From contig CANMIS010000005.1 in NCBI GenBank assembly GCA_947498065.1, forward strand, positions 62,001-126,000: a DNA stretch of 64,000 nucleotides, written 5' to 3'. Below the pieces are notes generated by a model. The model did not search any database. It was not told where the DNA came from and saw nothing but the letters and a program-made list of their open reading frames with translations. Position 1 is the first letter of the stretch, and every line of letters begins with the position of its first letter. A program made the translations under genes and the position numbers. Source of the DNA: an uncultured Erythrobacter sp. (GTDB lineage: Bacteria; Pseudomonadota; Alphaproteobacteria; Sphingomonadales; Sphingomonadaceae). Below are positions 17,044 to 26,573 of the stretch, piece by piece.

Positions 17044-18452
17044 GACTGAGTAGCCTCTGCTGTGTTTTCGAGCTGTTTCCGGGCGAGATAGAGCAAGGCG
17101 AAGATCCCGATCAGCACCACTGGGAAATAGACCAGTTGAGAGAGTGCCCCTTGCCCCGCTGCCACTTCAACAGCAGTGCCCTCGAGCCCGCTTGCCTCAG
17201 CATTGGCCCTTGCACTGTCGATCCACCCCCCGATGATCGGGTTCCAAATCGTCAATGCAAACATGCCTGCGGCCCCGACGAGGCTCATGCCCAGGGCGCC
17301 AGAGCGCGGTACATATTGCGCTGTGACGCCGATCATGGTTGGCCAAAAGTAACACACGCCAACCGCAAAAATGATGGCGGACAGATAGACCATTGCCCCG
17401 CTTGCCGACGACATCAGAAACAGTCCTAGCGTTGTCAGTATGGCGCTCATCAACAAGACGCCAAGAGGGTTGAGTGCGTGAATGAGCGGCCCGGCAAAAT
17501 AGCGGCCGACCGCCATGATGCCTGTCACCATGCCGAGCACGATCATGGCCTGGCCGGGAAGGTTCCCGAGCTGCGCACCAAGGATGCGATCAACCCATTG
17601 CTGCGTTCCGAGCTCTGAAGTGGCTGTGATGCTCATGATCGACATAAGTACAATCAAAAGCAACGCATCGCGCGTGCGTCCTGCGCGCCACAGCATCATC
17701 ACAAAAGTCAGGCCGAGCACCAGAAGCAGCGGCAAGACAAACGTCCCAGGCAGACCCGCGATCAGGTTGTTTGGTGTGCCGATAAGGATCAGCAGGCCGA
17801 TGATCGCACTCATCAACAGCACGCCTTTTGCGTCCAGATCGATGGTCCTTTCGCTTTCGGGCACGTCCGGGAAGCGCGTGGTGAAAATCATGGCGCCATA
17901 AATCACTGTCGGAAATAGCATCACTGCAATTTGGGGCTGCCAACCAATTCCCGCATTGGTCATGACGTAGGAGACAACAGCACCGATCACGATTCCCCCA
18001 GGGAACCAAACATGGAAGCGGTTCAGCCACTTTGTTTTTTCGTCTTTATACAGATCGGCGACCAAGGGATTGCACGCAGCTTCCACTGACCCATTGGCGA
18101 AACCGATGAAGAATGTGGAGATCAGCAAGCCCAAGAACCCATCAGCAAAAATGGTGAGGACAAGGCCGAGTAGATGGCCGAAAAAGGCCAGGATCATGAT
18201 CAGGCGCGGGCCAAGCTTGTTGTAGAGGAAACCGAACACCACCATCGCTAAGGGAAAGCCCAAAAAGGCCATGCTGTTCACCCAGCCAAGTTGAGTATCG
18301 CTCAGCGCGAATTCATCCGACAGTTGAGTCAAAATCCCTGCGCGTATCGCGAAGGTCATAGCGGTTACGATCAGCGAGATACAGCTTAACCAGAACAGCC
18401 GGTTTCGATCTATTCCGGGCTCTGCTCGCGCGCCCATTGCTACGGCTTCCAT
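17040..18452 (-). CDS. MFS sugar transporter
   Basis: Inner-membrane major facilitator protein (470 aa, 12 predicted helices). It shows NRLFWLSCISLIVTAMTFAIRAGIL in helix 1, then the loop LYNKLGPRLIMILAFFGH with the MFS basic/acidic pattern, and GFANGSVEAACNPLVADLYKDEKT, which resembles the FucP-like sugar symporters (N, E and C around the substrate path). The 3' end overlaps the small-subunit gene by 4 bp (ATGA). It lies in a leftward operon with a Gfo/Idh/MocA oxidoreductase, two isomerase-like proteins and the GMC pair, and probably imports their product or substrate. The sugar cannot be specified. Confidence 0.85.
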   Translation of the reverse strand: MEAVAMGARAEPGIDRNRLFWLSCISLIVTAMTFAIRAGILTQLSDEFALSDTQLGWVNSMAFLGFPLAMVVFGFLYNKLGPRLIMILAFFGHLLGLVLTIFADGFLGLLISTFFIGFANGSVEAACNPLVADLYKDEKTKWLNRFHVWFPGGIVIGAVVSYVMTNAGIGWQPQIAVMLFPTVIYGAMIFTTRFPDVPESERTIDLDAKGVLLMSAIIGLLILIGTPNNLIAGLPGTFVLPLLLVLGLTFVMMLWRAGRTRDALLLIVLMSIMSITATSELGTQQWVDRILGAQLGNLPGQAMIVLGMVTGIMAVGRYFAGPLIHALNPLGVLLMSAILTTLGLFLMSSASGAMVYLSAIIFAVGVCYFWPTMIGVTAQYVPRSGALGMSLVGAAGMFALTIWNPIIGGWIDSARANAEASGLEGTAVEVAAGQGALSQLVYFPVVLIGIFALLYLARKQLENTAEATQS

Positions 18453-18475
18453 GAATTTCCCTCTCCAAATCGCAT

Positions 18476-19534
18476 CTAGCTATCGATGCCCAGCGCGCGT
18501 TTAATCTTGGCCTCATCCACATCACCGCCCGCGAAATCGTCAAACGCGTATTCGGTTGGTCGGATGATATGATCAGTAATGAATGGCGCGCCTTCAGCGG
18601 CGCCTTGTTCGGGATGCTTGTAGCAGCATTCCCATTCCAGCACCGCCCAGCCATCAAACCCGTAATGGGTCAGTTTGCTGAAGATCTGGCGGAAATCGAC
18701 CTGCCCATCGCCAAGTGAACGGAACCGGCCCGCCCGGTCTTGCCAGCCTTGATAGCCGCCATAGACTCCGGTGCGCCCGTTGGGCCGGAATTCAGCGTCC
18801 TTCACATGGAAGGCTTTGATCCGCTCGTGATAGCGGTCGATAAAATCGAGATAGTCGAGCTGTTGCAGCACGAAATGGCTGGGGTCGAACAGGATGTTGG
18901 CGCGTGGGTGGTTGTCCACAGCCTCGAGGAATGCCTCAAAGGTTGCGCCATCGTGCAGGTCTTCTCCAGGGTGGATCTCATAGGCGACATCAACCCCGTT
19001 ATCTTCGTAAACGTCCAGAATTGGCTTCCAGCGTTTGGCAAGCTCGGCAAAGCCAGCCTCCACCAATCCAGCCGGGCGCTGAGGCCAGGGATAGACGAGG
19101 TGCCACATCAGCGCGCCAGAGAAGCTCGCGTGCGACTTCAAGCCCAGTCGGCGTGATGCAATCGCGGCTTTTTTCATCTGATCGACCGCCCATTCCTGCC
19201 GCTCGGCAGGCTTGCCGTGCAGCGCCTCCGGGGCGAAGGCATCGAACATTTCATCATAGGCCGGATGTACCGCGACCAGCTGCCCTTGCAGGTGGGTCGA
19301 CAGTTCCGTGATGGTCAGGCCATGCTCGGCGCAGCGACCGGCGAGTTCGTCGCAGTAGTCCTGGCTCTCCGCTGCCAGATCAAGGTCCATGCAGCGCGGA
19401 TCGTTGGAGGGAATTTGCACGCCCTTATAACCCAGGCCCGCGACCCATTCCGCAATCGTATCAAGCGAATTGAACGGCGCGGTGTCGCTCATGAACTGGG
19501 CGAGGAAAATGGCCGGGCCACGAAGTTCTTTCAC
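18476..19534 (-). CDS. Cytoplasmic sugar phosphate isomerase/epimerase-like TIM-barrel protein
   Basis: Xylose-isomerase-like TIM barrel (352 aa) without a signal peptide. Metal-site features are VAYEIHPGEDLHDG (Glu, His), NILFDPSHFVLQQLDYLDFI (Asp, His), AFHVKDAEFRPNGR (His, Asp) and AVLEWECCYKHPEQG with a late Glu. The family includes 3-keto-glycoside-processing and inosose enzymes as well as tagatose and rhamnose isomerases. It overlaps the downstream end of the oxidoreductase gene by 4 bp, so the two probably act in sequence on a keto-sugar in the cytoplasm. This is a different branch from the exported copy at 13889: length, start and motif context all differ. Confidence 0.84.
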   Translation of the reverse strand: MKELRGPAIFLAQFMSDTAPFNSLDTIAEWVAGLGYKGVQIPSNDPRCMDLDLAAESQDYCDELAGRCAEHGLTITELSTHLQGQLVAVHPAYDEMFDAFAPEALHGKPAERQEWAVDQMKKAAIASRRLGLKSHASFSGALMWHLVYPWPQRPAGLVEAGFAELAKRWKPILDVYEDNGVDVAYEIHPGEDLHDGATFEAFLEAVDNHPRANILFDPSHFVLQQLDYLDFIDRYHERIKAFHVKDAEFRPNGRTGVYGGYQGWQDRAGRFRSLGDGQVDFRQIFSKLTHYGFDGWAVLEWECCYKHPEQGAAEGAPFITDHIIRPTEYAFDDFAGGDVDEAKIKRALGIDS

Positions 19535-20730
19535 GCGAGGAGACCTTTCAGATCAGGGCCCACCGAGGGCGCTTTGATATCGTGCCATGCGCCATTGGCG
19601 ACATTGCTGGCGACGGCTGCCTCTAGGAAGGCCATGCCGCGCAAGGCCTCGGCAATGCCGGGGACGCCAAGCGATGACGGCGCCGTTCCAGCGCGCAATG
19701 CCTGAGCAAAATGGCGGTAGAGATTGGCGAAGGCTTCAAGATATCCCTCGGGATGGCCCGAGGGCAGGCGGCATCGCTCAAGTGCTTCGTCGCACAGCGG
19801 CTTGTCTACGCCAGCGCGGTGGATCACGCTTTGCCCGCTCGCAAGCCTTTGCGTGAGCGTGTTTGGCTCCATCTGCCGCCATTCCAGGCTGGCGTGCTCG
19901 CCGTAAATACGGATCGTCAGATCGTTCTCATCGCCGGCGCAAATCTGGCTGGAGACAAGCTGTCCGGTGGCGCCGTTTTCCAGCGAGAAGCTGATCTCGC
20001 CATCATCGTCGAGCGCGCGCGTTGGATAGTGGCTGCGCAGCCGCGCGGACAGCCGGGCCATGCGCGAATTGGCGATAAACTCAGCCAGGCTATGCGCATG
20101 GCTGCCAATATCGCCCAGCGCGCCTGCAGGGCCAGACCGTTCCGGATCGACTCGCCACTCTGCCTGTTTGCTGCCGCTGCTTTCAGTCTCGCTCGCGAGC
20201 CAGCCTTGAGTGTAATTGACCAGCACTTTGCGGATCGGACCAAAGTCCGGCTGAGCCGCCAAATGCCGCGCCTGCCACACCATAGGGTAGCCAAGATAGG
20301 TGTGTGTCAGCCCGTAATGCGCACCGGTCGCTTGCAGCGTCTCAGCCAACGCCTCGATCTCCGCCAGGCTCACGCCTGCCGGTTTATCCGACATGATGTG
20401 AAAGCCCGCGTCTGCCGCCTGCTTCGCCATGGGCGCATGGGTGTTGTTGGGGGTGACAATCGACAGGAATTCCATCGGATCACGCTCGCCCGTGCCGCCG
20501 CTCGCAACTTGCGCTTCGCAAGCGAGCATGGTGGCGACGTCTTGATAACAGCGCTTTTCAGCGAGCCCCAGCGCTTTGCCGGTTGCCAGACTGTTGGCAA
20601 AGTCGCGGCTGAATGCGCCGCAGACCAGATCAATCTGGCCATCCAGCGCAGCCGCCATGCGGTGGACGCCGCCAATAAAGGCGCCTTGGCCGCCGCCGGC
20701 CATTCCCATCCGCACGCGCGAAGAACTCAC
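19531..20730 (-). CDS. Gfo/Idh/MocA family NAD(P)-dependent oxidoreductase
   Basis: Cytoplasmic dehydrogenase (399 aa) acting on a sugar, inositol or keto-sugar with NAD(P). The GTG start at 20730 is preferred because GGGGAGGGG lies 4 bp before it. The dinucleotide-binding fold begins [19 protein letters not shown]. The conserved [30 protein letters not shown] contains the EKP-like catalytic Lys segment (here DKP), and [18 protein letters not shown] carries the catalytic-region Asp and His. It is the first gene of the leftward operon that continues through isomerase, MFS, small subunit, GMC and second isomerase. A half-operator (ACGTTGTCAA) lies about 30 bp upstream of the start. Confidence 0.87.
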   Translation of the reverse strand: MSSSRVRMGMAGGGQGAFIGGVHRMAAALDGQIDLVCGAFSRDFANSLATGKALGLAEKRCYQDVATMLACEAQVASGGTGERDPMEFLSIVTPNNTHAPMAKQAADAGFHIMSDKPAGVSLAEIEALAETLQATGAHYGLTHTYLGYPMVWQARHLAAQPDFGPIRKVLVNYTQGWLASETESSGSKQAEWRVDPERSGPAGALGDIGSHAHSLAEFIANSRMARLSARLRSHYPTRALDDDGEISFSLENGATGQLVSSQICAGDENDLTIRIYGEHASLEWRQMEPNTLTQRLASGQSVIHRAGVDKPLCDEALERCRLPSGHPEGYLEAFANLYRHFAQALRAGTAPSSLGVPGIAEALRGMAFLEAAVASNVANGAWHDIKAPSVGPDLKGLLA

Positions 20731-20761
20731 TGAACCCCTCCCCAAGGTTGCTATTGTCTTA

Positions 20762-20770
20762 CGTTGTCAA
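20762..20770. promoter_or_regulatory. Half-site of the LacI-type operator in the oxidoreductase/halogenase divergent region
   Basis: CGTTGTCAA matches the right half and centre of the 16-bp operator; the left half (TGTCTTA) does not match. On the minus strand the same bases read TTGACA, a perfect -35 hexamer pointing toward the Gfo/Idh/MocA operon. It could be a weak operator, a -35 element or both. Confidence 0.35.
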
Positions 20771-20894
20771 TTAGTATTACTGTTTCGGCAGAGGCGTCAA
20801 GTGATTGTGCGTATTGGTGTCCTCAGCTGTGCGGCGTGAATGTTGCAATGCTTGCGATTGACAGCGAGCGAGCAAATGCGATCTTGGCGGTGGG

Positions 20895-22436
20895 ATGGAG
20901 GAGCGGCCTGTGGGCGCGAATGAGGGCAAGCAAGCGATAAACCGCGTGGTCGTGGTCGGCGGGGGAACCGCCGGCTGGATGACGGCGGCTGGGCTTGCCA
21001 GCATGCTCGGCCCAACCGGCCTGGAGATCACGCTGATCGAATCCGAGGCGATTGGCGTTGTCGGCGTGGGCGAGGCCACCCTGCCGCATATCAAGAATTT
21101 CAACGATACTATCGGTGTCAATGAAGCCGAGTTTATGGCAGCAACCTCGGCGACCTTTAAGCTTGGCATTGAGTTTGTGAACTGGGGCCGCAAGGGCGAC
21201 AGTTACATCCACCCATTTGGCGAATTTGGCCTGCCCAATGCGGGCGTCGCCTTCCACCAATATTGGCGCAAGTTTGCCGGCCAGCCGGGCGTAGGCTCGC
21301 TCGATGAATATTCGCTGCCCGTCATCGCATCGCGCCTGGGCAAGTTTCAGCCGCCGAGCGAAGATCCGCGCTCGGTCATGTCGACCTATCGCTACGCCTA
21401 TCAATTCGATGCGCTGCAATATGCGCCGTTCATGCGCTCCCATGCCGAGGCGCGCGGGGTCACGCGGATGGAAGGCAAGGTGGTCGATGTCGCGCTCGAG
21501 CCTGAGAGCGGGCGAGTGAGTGCTCTGACCATGGACGATGGCCGGGTCGTCGAGGGCGATCTGTTCGTCGATTGCACCGGCTTTTTCGGCTTGCTGATCG
21601 AAAAGACGCTGAACGCAGGTTATGATGATTGGAGCGAATGGCTGCCTGCGGACCGCGCGGTGGCTGTGCCATGTGAGAGCGCCGGACCGCTGCTGCCTTA
21701 CACGCGGGCGACGGCGCATGAGGCCGGGTGGAGCTGGCGTATTCCGCTGCAACACCGCACCGGCAATGGTCATGTCTATTCCAGCCAGTTCCTAAGCGAT
21801 GATGCCGCGTGCGACACCTTGCTTGAAGGGCTGGAGGGGGAGCGGCTCGCCGACCCCCGGTTCCTGCGCTTTGTCACGGGCAAACGGCGCAAATTGTGGA
21901 GCCGCAATGTCGTTGCGATCGGTCTGTCCGGCGGTTTTCTGGAGCCGCTGGAATCGACCAGTATCTATCTGATCCAGGAAGGCATCACCAAGCTGCTGGA
22001 GCTGTTCCCTGCCGATCAGGACTGCGATGTTGAAGTGGCGGAATACAATCACTGGATGGACCTGCAATTTGAGCGAGTGCGCGATTTTCTGATCCTGCAT
22101 TACCACGCGACAGAACGCGACGATTCTGATTTCTGGAACCATATGCGCACGATGACAGTGCCTGATAGTCTGGCCGAGCGGCTGGAGCTGTTCACCGCGC
22201 ATGGCCACGTCAGCGCCTATGATCACGGCCTTTTTCTGGTGCCAAGCTGGGTCGCGGTGTTGATCGGCCAGCGCGTGCTGCCCAGCAGTGTCGATGCCCG
22301 TGTTTCTCGGCAGGCAGACGCGGAAGTCCTGCGTCATCTTGCGGGGCTAAAAGGCCATATGGAAAAGGCCGCCGGATCGATGGAAGATCACGCGGCCTAT
22401 CTTGCGCGCAACAACATGATGCGGGCCGCGGCATGA
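20895..22436 (+). CDS. Flavin-dependent halogenase (tryptophan halogenase family), copy 1
   Basis: FAD-dependent enzyme (513 aa) of the tryptophan-halogenase family, which forms hypohalous acid from FADH2, oxygen and halide. It has VVVVGGGTAGWMTAAGLASM (FAD site) and the catalytic-lysine segment ATFKLGIEFVNWG with Lys89. It keeps the WSWRIPLQHRTGNG halogenase motif and FLEPLESTSIYLIQ, whose Glu is the partner acid. It begins a four-gene operon whose next gene overlaps by 4 bp (ATGA). Copies next to TonB receptors are known in Caulobacter- and Xanthomonas-like genomes, and some characterised ones brominate indole rather than tryptophan. Substrate unknown; no flavin reductase gene is nearby. 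Confidence 0.88.
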   Translation: MEERPVGANEGKQAINRVVVVGGGTAGWMTAAGLASMLGPTGLEITLIESEAIGVVGVGEATLPHIKNFNDTIGVNEAEFMAATSATFKLGIEFVNWGRKGDSYIHPFGEFGLPNAGVAFHQYWRKFAGQPGVGSLDEYSLPVIASRLGKFQPPSEDPRSVMSTYRYAYQFDALQYAPFMRSHAEARGVTRMEGKVVDVALEPESGRVSALTMDDGRVVEGDLFVDCTGFFGLLIEKTLNAGYDDWSEWLPADRAVAVPCESAGPLLPYTRATAHEAGWSWRIPLQHRTGNGHVYSSQFLSDDAACDTLLEGLEGERLADPRFLRFVTGKRRKLWSRNVVAIGLSGGFLEPLESTSIYLIQEGITKLLELFPADQDCDVEVAEYNHWMDLQFERVRDFLILHYHATERDDSDFWNHMRTMTVPDSLAERLELFTAHGHVSAYDHGLFLVPSWVAVLIGQRVLPSSVDARVSRQADAEVLRHLAGLKGHMEKAAGSMEDHAAYLARNNMMRAAA

Positions 22437-23479
22437 GCGCCGAGCGCATCCTTGTTCGCGGCACGCCAGTGCAGGCAGGGGTTATTGGTGCCTATCTCGC
22501 CAGCCGCTGGCTTGCGGCGGGGCGCGCTTTGGAGCTAGCAATCGATCCTGAGGATAATACTGCCGCTCCCTTTGTGACCCGTCCCAGTATTCACCGGCTC
22601 CACGGGGAAATAGGCCTGCCGACTGATCAGCTTTTCGCGCGATGCGGCGGCTCTCCCGTTTTGGCGGCTGAGGCTCAGACTGCCGATGGCTCATCAGTCC
22701 AACTGCCGTTTTCCGCCTTTGGCGTGCCGCGCGGCGGGCTGGAGTTTCACCAATATTGGCTACGCGCCAGCCGCCTGTCTGAGCAGGCTGATCTCACCGA
22801 ATTTTCCCTGTCCCTGGCACTGCAAAATGCCGCGCATAAGCCGCCGCTGGCGCAATTGGCGCAGCTGCCGGTGGAGTTTGGAATTGCATTTGACCGCGCA
22901 GCCTATGGCAATGCGCTATTGTCATTCGCGAAAGCGGGCGGAGCGAGCGTAGTCGAGAGCGGCAATGAACAAGAGCAGGATGCGGATCTGGTGATCCAGT
23001 GTTCGCCGGATGCAGGCGCTCCTAAGTGGCACGGGCAAGAGCTAACCATTGCTCTTGAAAGCGATATTCCCGGTCTCGAATGGCACCATTTGAGCAGCGC
23101 GGCGCGGCGTTTTGCAAGCCTTGCAGCGCCCCTGTCCAACTGCGCTCCGGAGCAGGCCGAATGGACCCGGCTTGCGGTGGCAGAAAATGAGCGTGTGGCG
23201 GATATGCGCGAGCTGCTCAGCATTAATGATCCGCTCGCGAGTTCGCGGCCTGCTTTGCAGCGCAAGGCAGAGGTCTTTGTCGCTTGCGGGCGAATCCCAA
23301 CCGAGGATTATGAAGTGTTCACTCCGCCAGAATGGCTCGCGGCGCTGTGGGCGCGCGGTGTTCGTCCGCGCCGGTCTGACCGGATGGCAGAGCGCCTGCC
23401 CGATGCGCAGCTATTGGATTGGCTGGATCAATTGCGCGGGCAAATCGCCAGCCTAACGCGGCAGGTGCAGGCAGCATGA
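22433..23479 (+). CDS. Degenerate, truncated halogenase-like protein
   Basis: 348-aa protein lying between two intact halogenase genes and overlapping both by 4 bp (ATGA each side), so it is translated in series with them. Partial resemblance to the family remains, for example LEFHQYWLRASRLSEQADLTEFSLSL, which aligns with the FHQYW region of the neighbours, and the C-terminal EVFTPPEWLAALWARGV, resembling the end of the others. The FAD fingerprint, the catalytic Lys segment, the WxWxIP motif and EPLEST are all missing. The intact frame without stops argues for a maintained accessory or regulatory role rather than a simple pseudogene. No activity is assigned. Confidence 0.7.
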   Translation: MSAERILVRGTPVQAGVIGAYLASRWLAAGRALELAIDPEDNTAAPFVTRPSIHRLHGEIGLPTDQLFARCGGSPVLAAEAQTADGSSVQLPFSAFGVPRGGLEFHQYWLRASRLSEQADLTEFSLSLALQNAAHKPPLAQLAQLPVEFGIAFDRAAYGNALLSFAKAGGASVVESGNEQEQDADLVIQCSPDAGAPKWHGQELTIALESDIPGLEWHHLSSAARRFASLAAPLSNCAPEQAEWTRLAVAENERVADMRELLSINDPLASSRPALQRKAEVFVACGRIPTEDYEVFTPPEWLAALWARGVRPRRSDRMAERLPDAQLLDWLDQLRGQIASLTRQVQAA

Positions 23480-25008
23480 CAGAGCAGCAAATCAAACGCG
23501 TCGTCATCGCGGGTGGGGGCACAGCGGGCTGGATGACGGCGGCGGCGCTTGCAAAAATGCTGATGCCCGCCGGTGTCTCCGTCACTCTGGTCGAATCTGA
23601 GGCAATCGGAACAGTCGGAGTAGGCGAGGCAACCATCCCGCCGATCACAAAGTTCAACACCCAGCTGGGCATTGATGAGCACACCTTCGTGCGCGAGACG
23701 CAGGCGACCTTTAAACTCGGTATTGAGTTTGCCGATTGGGGCGGCTTGGGCGAACGTTATTTCCACCCATTCGGCCGATACGGTTTCGATCTGGAGGGGG
23801 TCGAATTCCATCAATATTGGTCGCGGCTCAAAAGCCTGGGCGATGAGCATGGCCTGGCGGATTATTCGCTCAACACCCTCGCTGCCTATGCGGGCAAATT
23901 CCTGCGGCCGGAGCTTGATCACGGCGCCGTGATTGGCCAACTCGGCTACGCCTATCACTTTGACGCCGGGCTTTATGCAGCATTCCTGCGGCGTTTCGCC
24001 GAAGGCCTCGGAGTGACCCGGATCGAAGGGCGCATTGAAGAGGTTGAGCAAGACAGCGCCAGCGGGCTGATCACGGCGCTGTCCCTTGATCATGATCGCC
24101 GCATTGAGGGCGATCTGTTTATCGATTGCACGGGTTTTCGCGGGCTTCTGATCGACGGAGCCATGGGCTCTGCGCATAAGGATTGGAGTCATTGGTTGCC
24201 GTGCAACCGCGCCGTTGCTGTCGCCTGCGAGAAGCAGGGCGATCCTCTGCCATACACTCGCTCAACTGCGCGTGAGGCTGGATGGCAATGGCGCATTCCG
24301 CTGCAGCATCGCACCGGCAATGGATATGTCTATTGCGACGAGCATCTTAGCGCCGAGCAGGCTGAGGAGACTTTGCTCGGCAGCCTAGATGGCGCGCCCG
24401 TTTCCTCGCCCAATCATCTGCGCTTTCGCACCGGGCACCGTGAAGAATTCTGGGTCGGAAATTGCGTGGCGATTGGGCTCTCTTCTGGCTTTCTGGAGCC
24501 GTTGGAATCGACCAGCATTCACCTCATCCACATGGGCATAGCCAAGCTAGTGTCGCTGTTCCCCCGCAGCACCGATGCGCCAGTGGAGAGGGCGGAATAC
24601 AACCGGCTGATGACCGATGATTTCACCCATGTGCGCGACTTTCTGATCCTCCATTACAAAGCGACCAAGCGCGATGACTCGCCGTTTTGGGATTATGTCC
24701 GGGAGATGGACATTCCAGACAGCCTGGCGGGCAAGCTGGAATTGCTGAAATCGCAAGGGCGCTTCTTCAAATATGATGCCGAATTGTTTGACGTGACCAG
24801 TTGGCTCGCGGTGGCTGAGGGGCAGGGGTGGGGGCCGCAAGGCTTCAACCCTATCGCAAGCGGATTGTCTGAGGCGAACCTCAAGCGCAGCCTTTCAAAT
24901 ATGCGCGCCAGCTATGCCAAGGCGGCTCAGGTCATGCCCACCCACCAAGCCTATATCGACCGCTTTTGTAAGGCGGCGCCCATCTCATTTGCGACGGAAC
25001 CTGCATGA
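23476..25008 (+). CDS. Flavin-dependent halogenase (tryptophan halogenase family), copy 2
   Basis: FAD-dependent halogenase homologue of 510 aa. The ATG at 23476 overlaps the previous stop as ATGA and gives MTEQQIKRVVIAGGGTAGWM, the expected N-terminus; codons further upstream lie inside the preceding gene. Motifs are intact: the FAD fingerprint, ETQATFKLGIEFADWGG with Lys80, WQWRIPLQHRTGNGYVYCDE and GFLEPLESTSIHLIHMG. It keeps the GVGEATIPP segment, part of the flavin cradle in this family. It is close in layout to copy 3 and more distant from copy 1, which suggests local duplication followed by divergence. The substrate is probably an aromatic taken up or made with the adjacent TonB system, which is inference. 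Confidence 0.88.
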   Translation: MTEQQIKRVVIAGGGTAGWMTAAALAKMLMPAGVSVTLVESEAIGTVGVGEATIPPITKFNTQLGIDEHTFVRETQATFKLGIEFADWGGLGERYFHPFGRYGFDLEGVEFHQYWSRLKSLGDEHGLADYSLNTLAAYAGKFLRPELDHGAVIGQLGYAYHFDAGLYAAFLRRFAEGLGVTRIEGRIEEVEQDSASGLITALSLDHDRRIEGDLFIDCTGFRGLLIDGAMGSAHKDWSHWLPCNRAVAVACEKQGDPLPYTRSTAREAGWQWRIPLQHRTGNGYVYCDEHLSAEQAEETLLGSLDGAPVSSPNHLRFRTGHREEFWVGNCVAIGLSSGFLEPLESTSIHLIHMGIAKLVSLFPRSTDAPVERAEYNRLMTDDFTHVRDFLILHYKATKRDDSPFWDYVREMDIPDSLAGKLELLKSQGRFFKYDAELFDVTSWLAVAEGQGWGPQGFNPIASGLSEANLKRSLSNMRASYAKAAQVMPTHQAYIDRFCKAAPISFATEPA

Positions 25009-26522
25009 ACCCTCATTTGCTCGACCGTGTTGTTATTGTTGGCGGCGGGACCGCTGGCTGGATGACGGCTGCGGCGCTAGGCCACCTGCTCGAAGGCTCG
25101 CCGACCAAAGTAACGCTGATCGAATCTGAGGCCATCGGAACCGTAGGCGTGGGCGAGGCAACCATTCCGCCGATCATCGCCTTCAACACCATGCTGGGTA
25201 TTGATGAGAACGAGTTCGTTCGCGAAACGAATGCGACGTTCAAGCTCGGCATCGAGTTCGTCGACTGGTTCAAAAAGGGTGAGAGCTACATCCACCCGTT
25301 TGGCGATTTTGGCCGCGATTTTGATGCGATCCCGTTCTACCAATATTGGCTGCACCGCAACCTTGCCGGGCACAAAGACGATCTGTTCTCCTACTCGCTG
25401 ATGGTCGAGGCGTGTCGGCGCGAGAAGTTCATGCGGGCAACGCCTGAGCGGCCGCAATCGGCCTTCGCCGGGATCAATTACGCATTTCAGTTCGATGCCT
25501 CGCTGTATGCCGCGTTCCTGCGGCGCTTTGCGGAAGGGAAAGGCGTTGAGCGCATCGAGGGACGGATCAGCAATGTCGCGCAAGACAGCGAGAGCGGCCA
25601 TGTGCGCTCGCTTGAATTGGAATCCGGCCAATCCATTGATGGCGATTTCTTTGTCGATTGCTCTGGCTTTCGCGGGCTGCTGATCGAGCAGACGCTTAAG
25701 ACCGGCTATGAGGATTGGCGCAAATGGCTACCGTGTGACCGGGCGGTGGCGATCCCTTGCACCCGCGATGAATTCCCAATCCCCTACACCAGGGCTACGG
25801 CGCGCGAGGCCGGGTGGCAATGGCGCATCCCGCTGCAACATCGCACCGGCAATGGCTATGTCTATTGCAGCGAGTATCTCGACGATGACGCAGCGGAGCA
25901 GACGCTGCTGAGCAATCTCGATGGCGAACCTCTGGCGGAGCCCAACCGGCTGCGCTTTGTCACGGGGCATCGCAAGCAATTCTGGAACGGCAATGTTCTC
26001 GCGCTCGGGCTGGCGGCTGGATTTATGGAGCCGCTGGAATCCACCAGCATTCATCTGGTCCAGACCAGCATTGCCCGGCTGCTGACGCATTTCCCGGACA
26101 AGCGCTTTAGCCAGCCGGATATCGATGCCTTCAACGCGCGCACTTTGAGGGAGTACATCCGGGTGCGCGATTTTCTGGTGCTGCATTACACCGCGACGCA
26201 GCGCGATGACACGCCATTCTGGCGGCATTGCCAGACAATCGAGCAACCCGAGGAACTGCGTCGCCGGATCGCGCAATTTGAACAGGGCGGGCGGATTTTT
26301 GAAGAGCCGAACGACATTTTCGGCACCGCCAGCTGGCTCGCTGTGATGTACGGCCAAGGGGTCGAGCCGCAGGCCAGCAATCCGTTAATTGCCAAGCTGC
26401 CGATGGAGCGGATTGATTCGATCCTGCAGAAGGTCCGGACAACAATTGATAACGCGGCCAACGATATGCCGACGCATCGTGCATTTATCGAAGAAAATTG
26501 CGCTTCAAATACAATGCTTTAA
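25005..26522 (+). CDS. Flavin-dependent halogenase (tryptophan halogenase family), copy 3
   Basis: FAD-dependent halogenase homologue (505 aa), last gene of the overlapping halogenase operon (ATGA overlap with copy 2). Motifs seen are RVVIVGGGTAGWMTAAALGH, TNATFKLGIEFVDWFKKGES with Lys80, GWQWRIPLQHRTGNGYVYC and GFMEPLESTSIHLVQTS. Compared with copy 2 the residues around the catalytic Lys carry a WFKKGES rather than a WGGLGER segment, so substrate choice may differ. The gene ends 137 bp before the start of the TonB-receptor gene, with an operator and likely promoter between them, so the receptor is probably separately controlled rather than just read through. Confidence 0.88.
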   Translation: MNPHLLDRVVIVGGGTAGWMTAAALGHLLEGSPTKVTLIESEAIGTVGVGEATIPPIIAFNTMLGIDENEFVRETNATFKLGIEFVDWFKKGESYIHPFGDFGRDFDAIPFYQYWLHRNLAGHKDDLFSYSLMVEACRREKFMRATPERPQSAFAGINYAFQFDASLYAAFLRRFAEGKGVERIEGRISNVAQDSESGHVRSLELESGQSIDGDFFVDCSGFRGLLIEQTLKTGYEDWRKWLPCDRAVAIPCTRDEFPIPYTRATAREAGWQWRIPLQHRTGNGYVYCSEYLDDDAAEQTLLSNLDGEPLAEPNRLRFVTGHRKQFWNGNVLALGLAAGFMEPLESTSIHLVQTSIARLLTHFPDKRFSQPDIDAFNARTLREYIRVRDFLVLHYTATQRDDTPFWRHCQTIEQPEELRRRIAQFEQGGRIFEEPNDIFGTASWLAVMYGQGVEPQASNPLIAKLPMERIDSILQKVRTTIDNAANDMPTHRAFIEENCASNTML

Positions 26523-26573
26523 ATTTCTGAGTGACGCGGAGGCCACGCCTTCCACAAGAATTGACAATCTCAG

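Noticed and set aside
19711..20733. 340-codon plus-strand open frame opposite the Gfo/Idh/MocA gene
   Set aside because: It is the antisense of a clearly conserved oxidoreductase with NAD motif and ribosome site, and itself lacks recognisable motifs.
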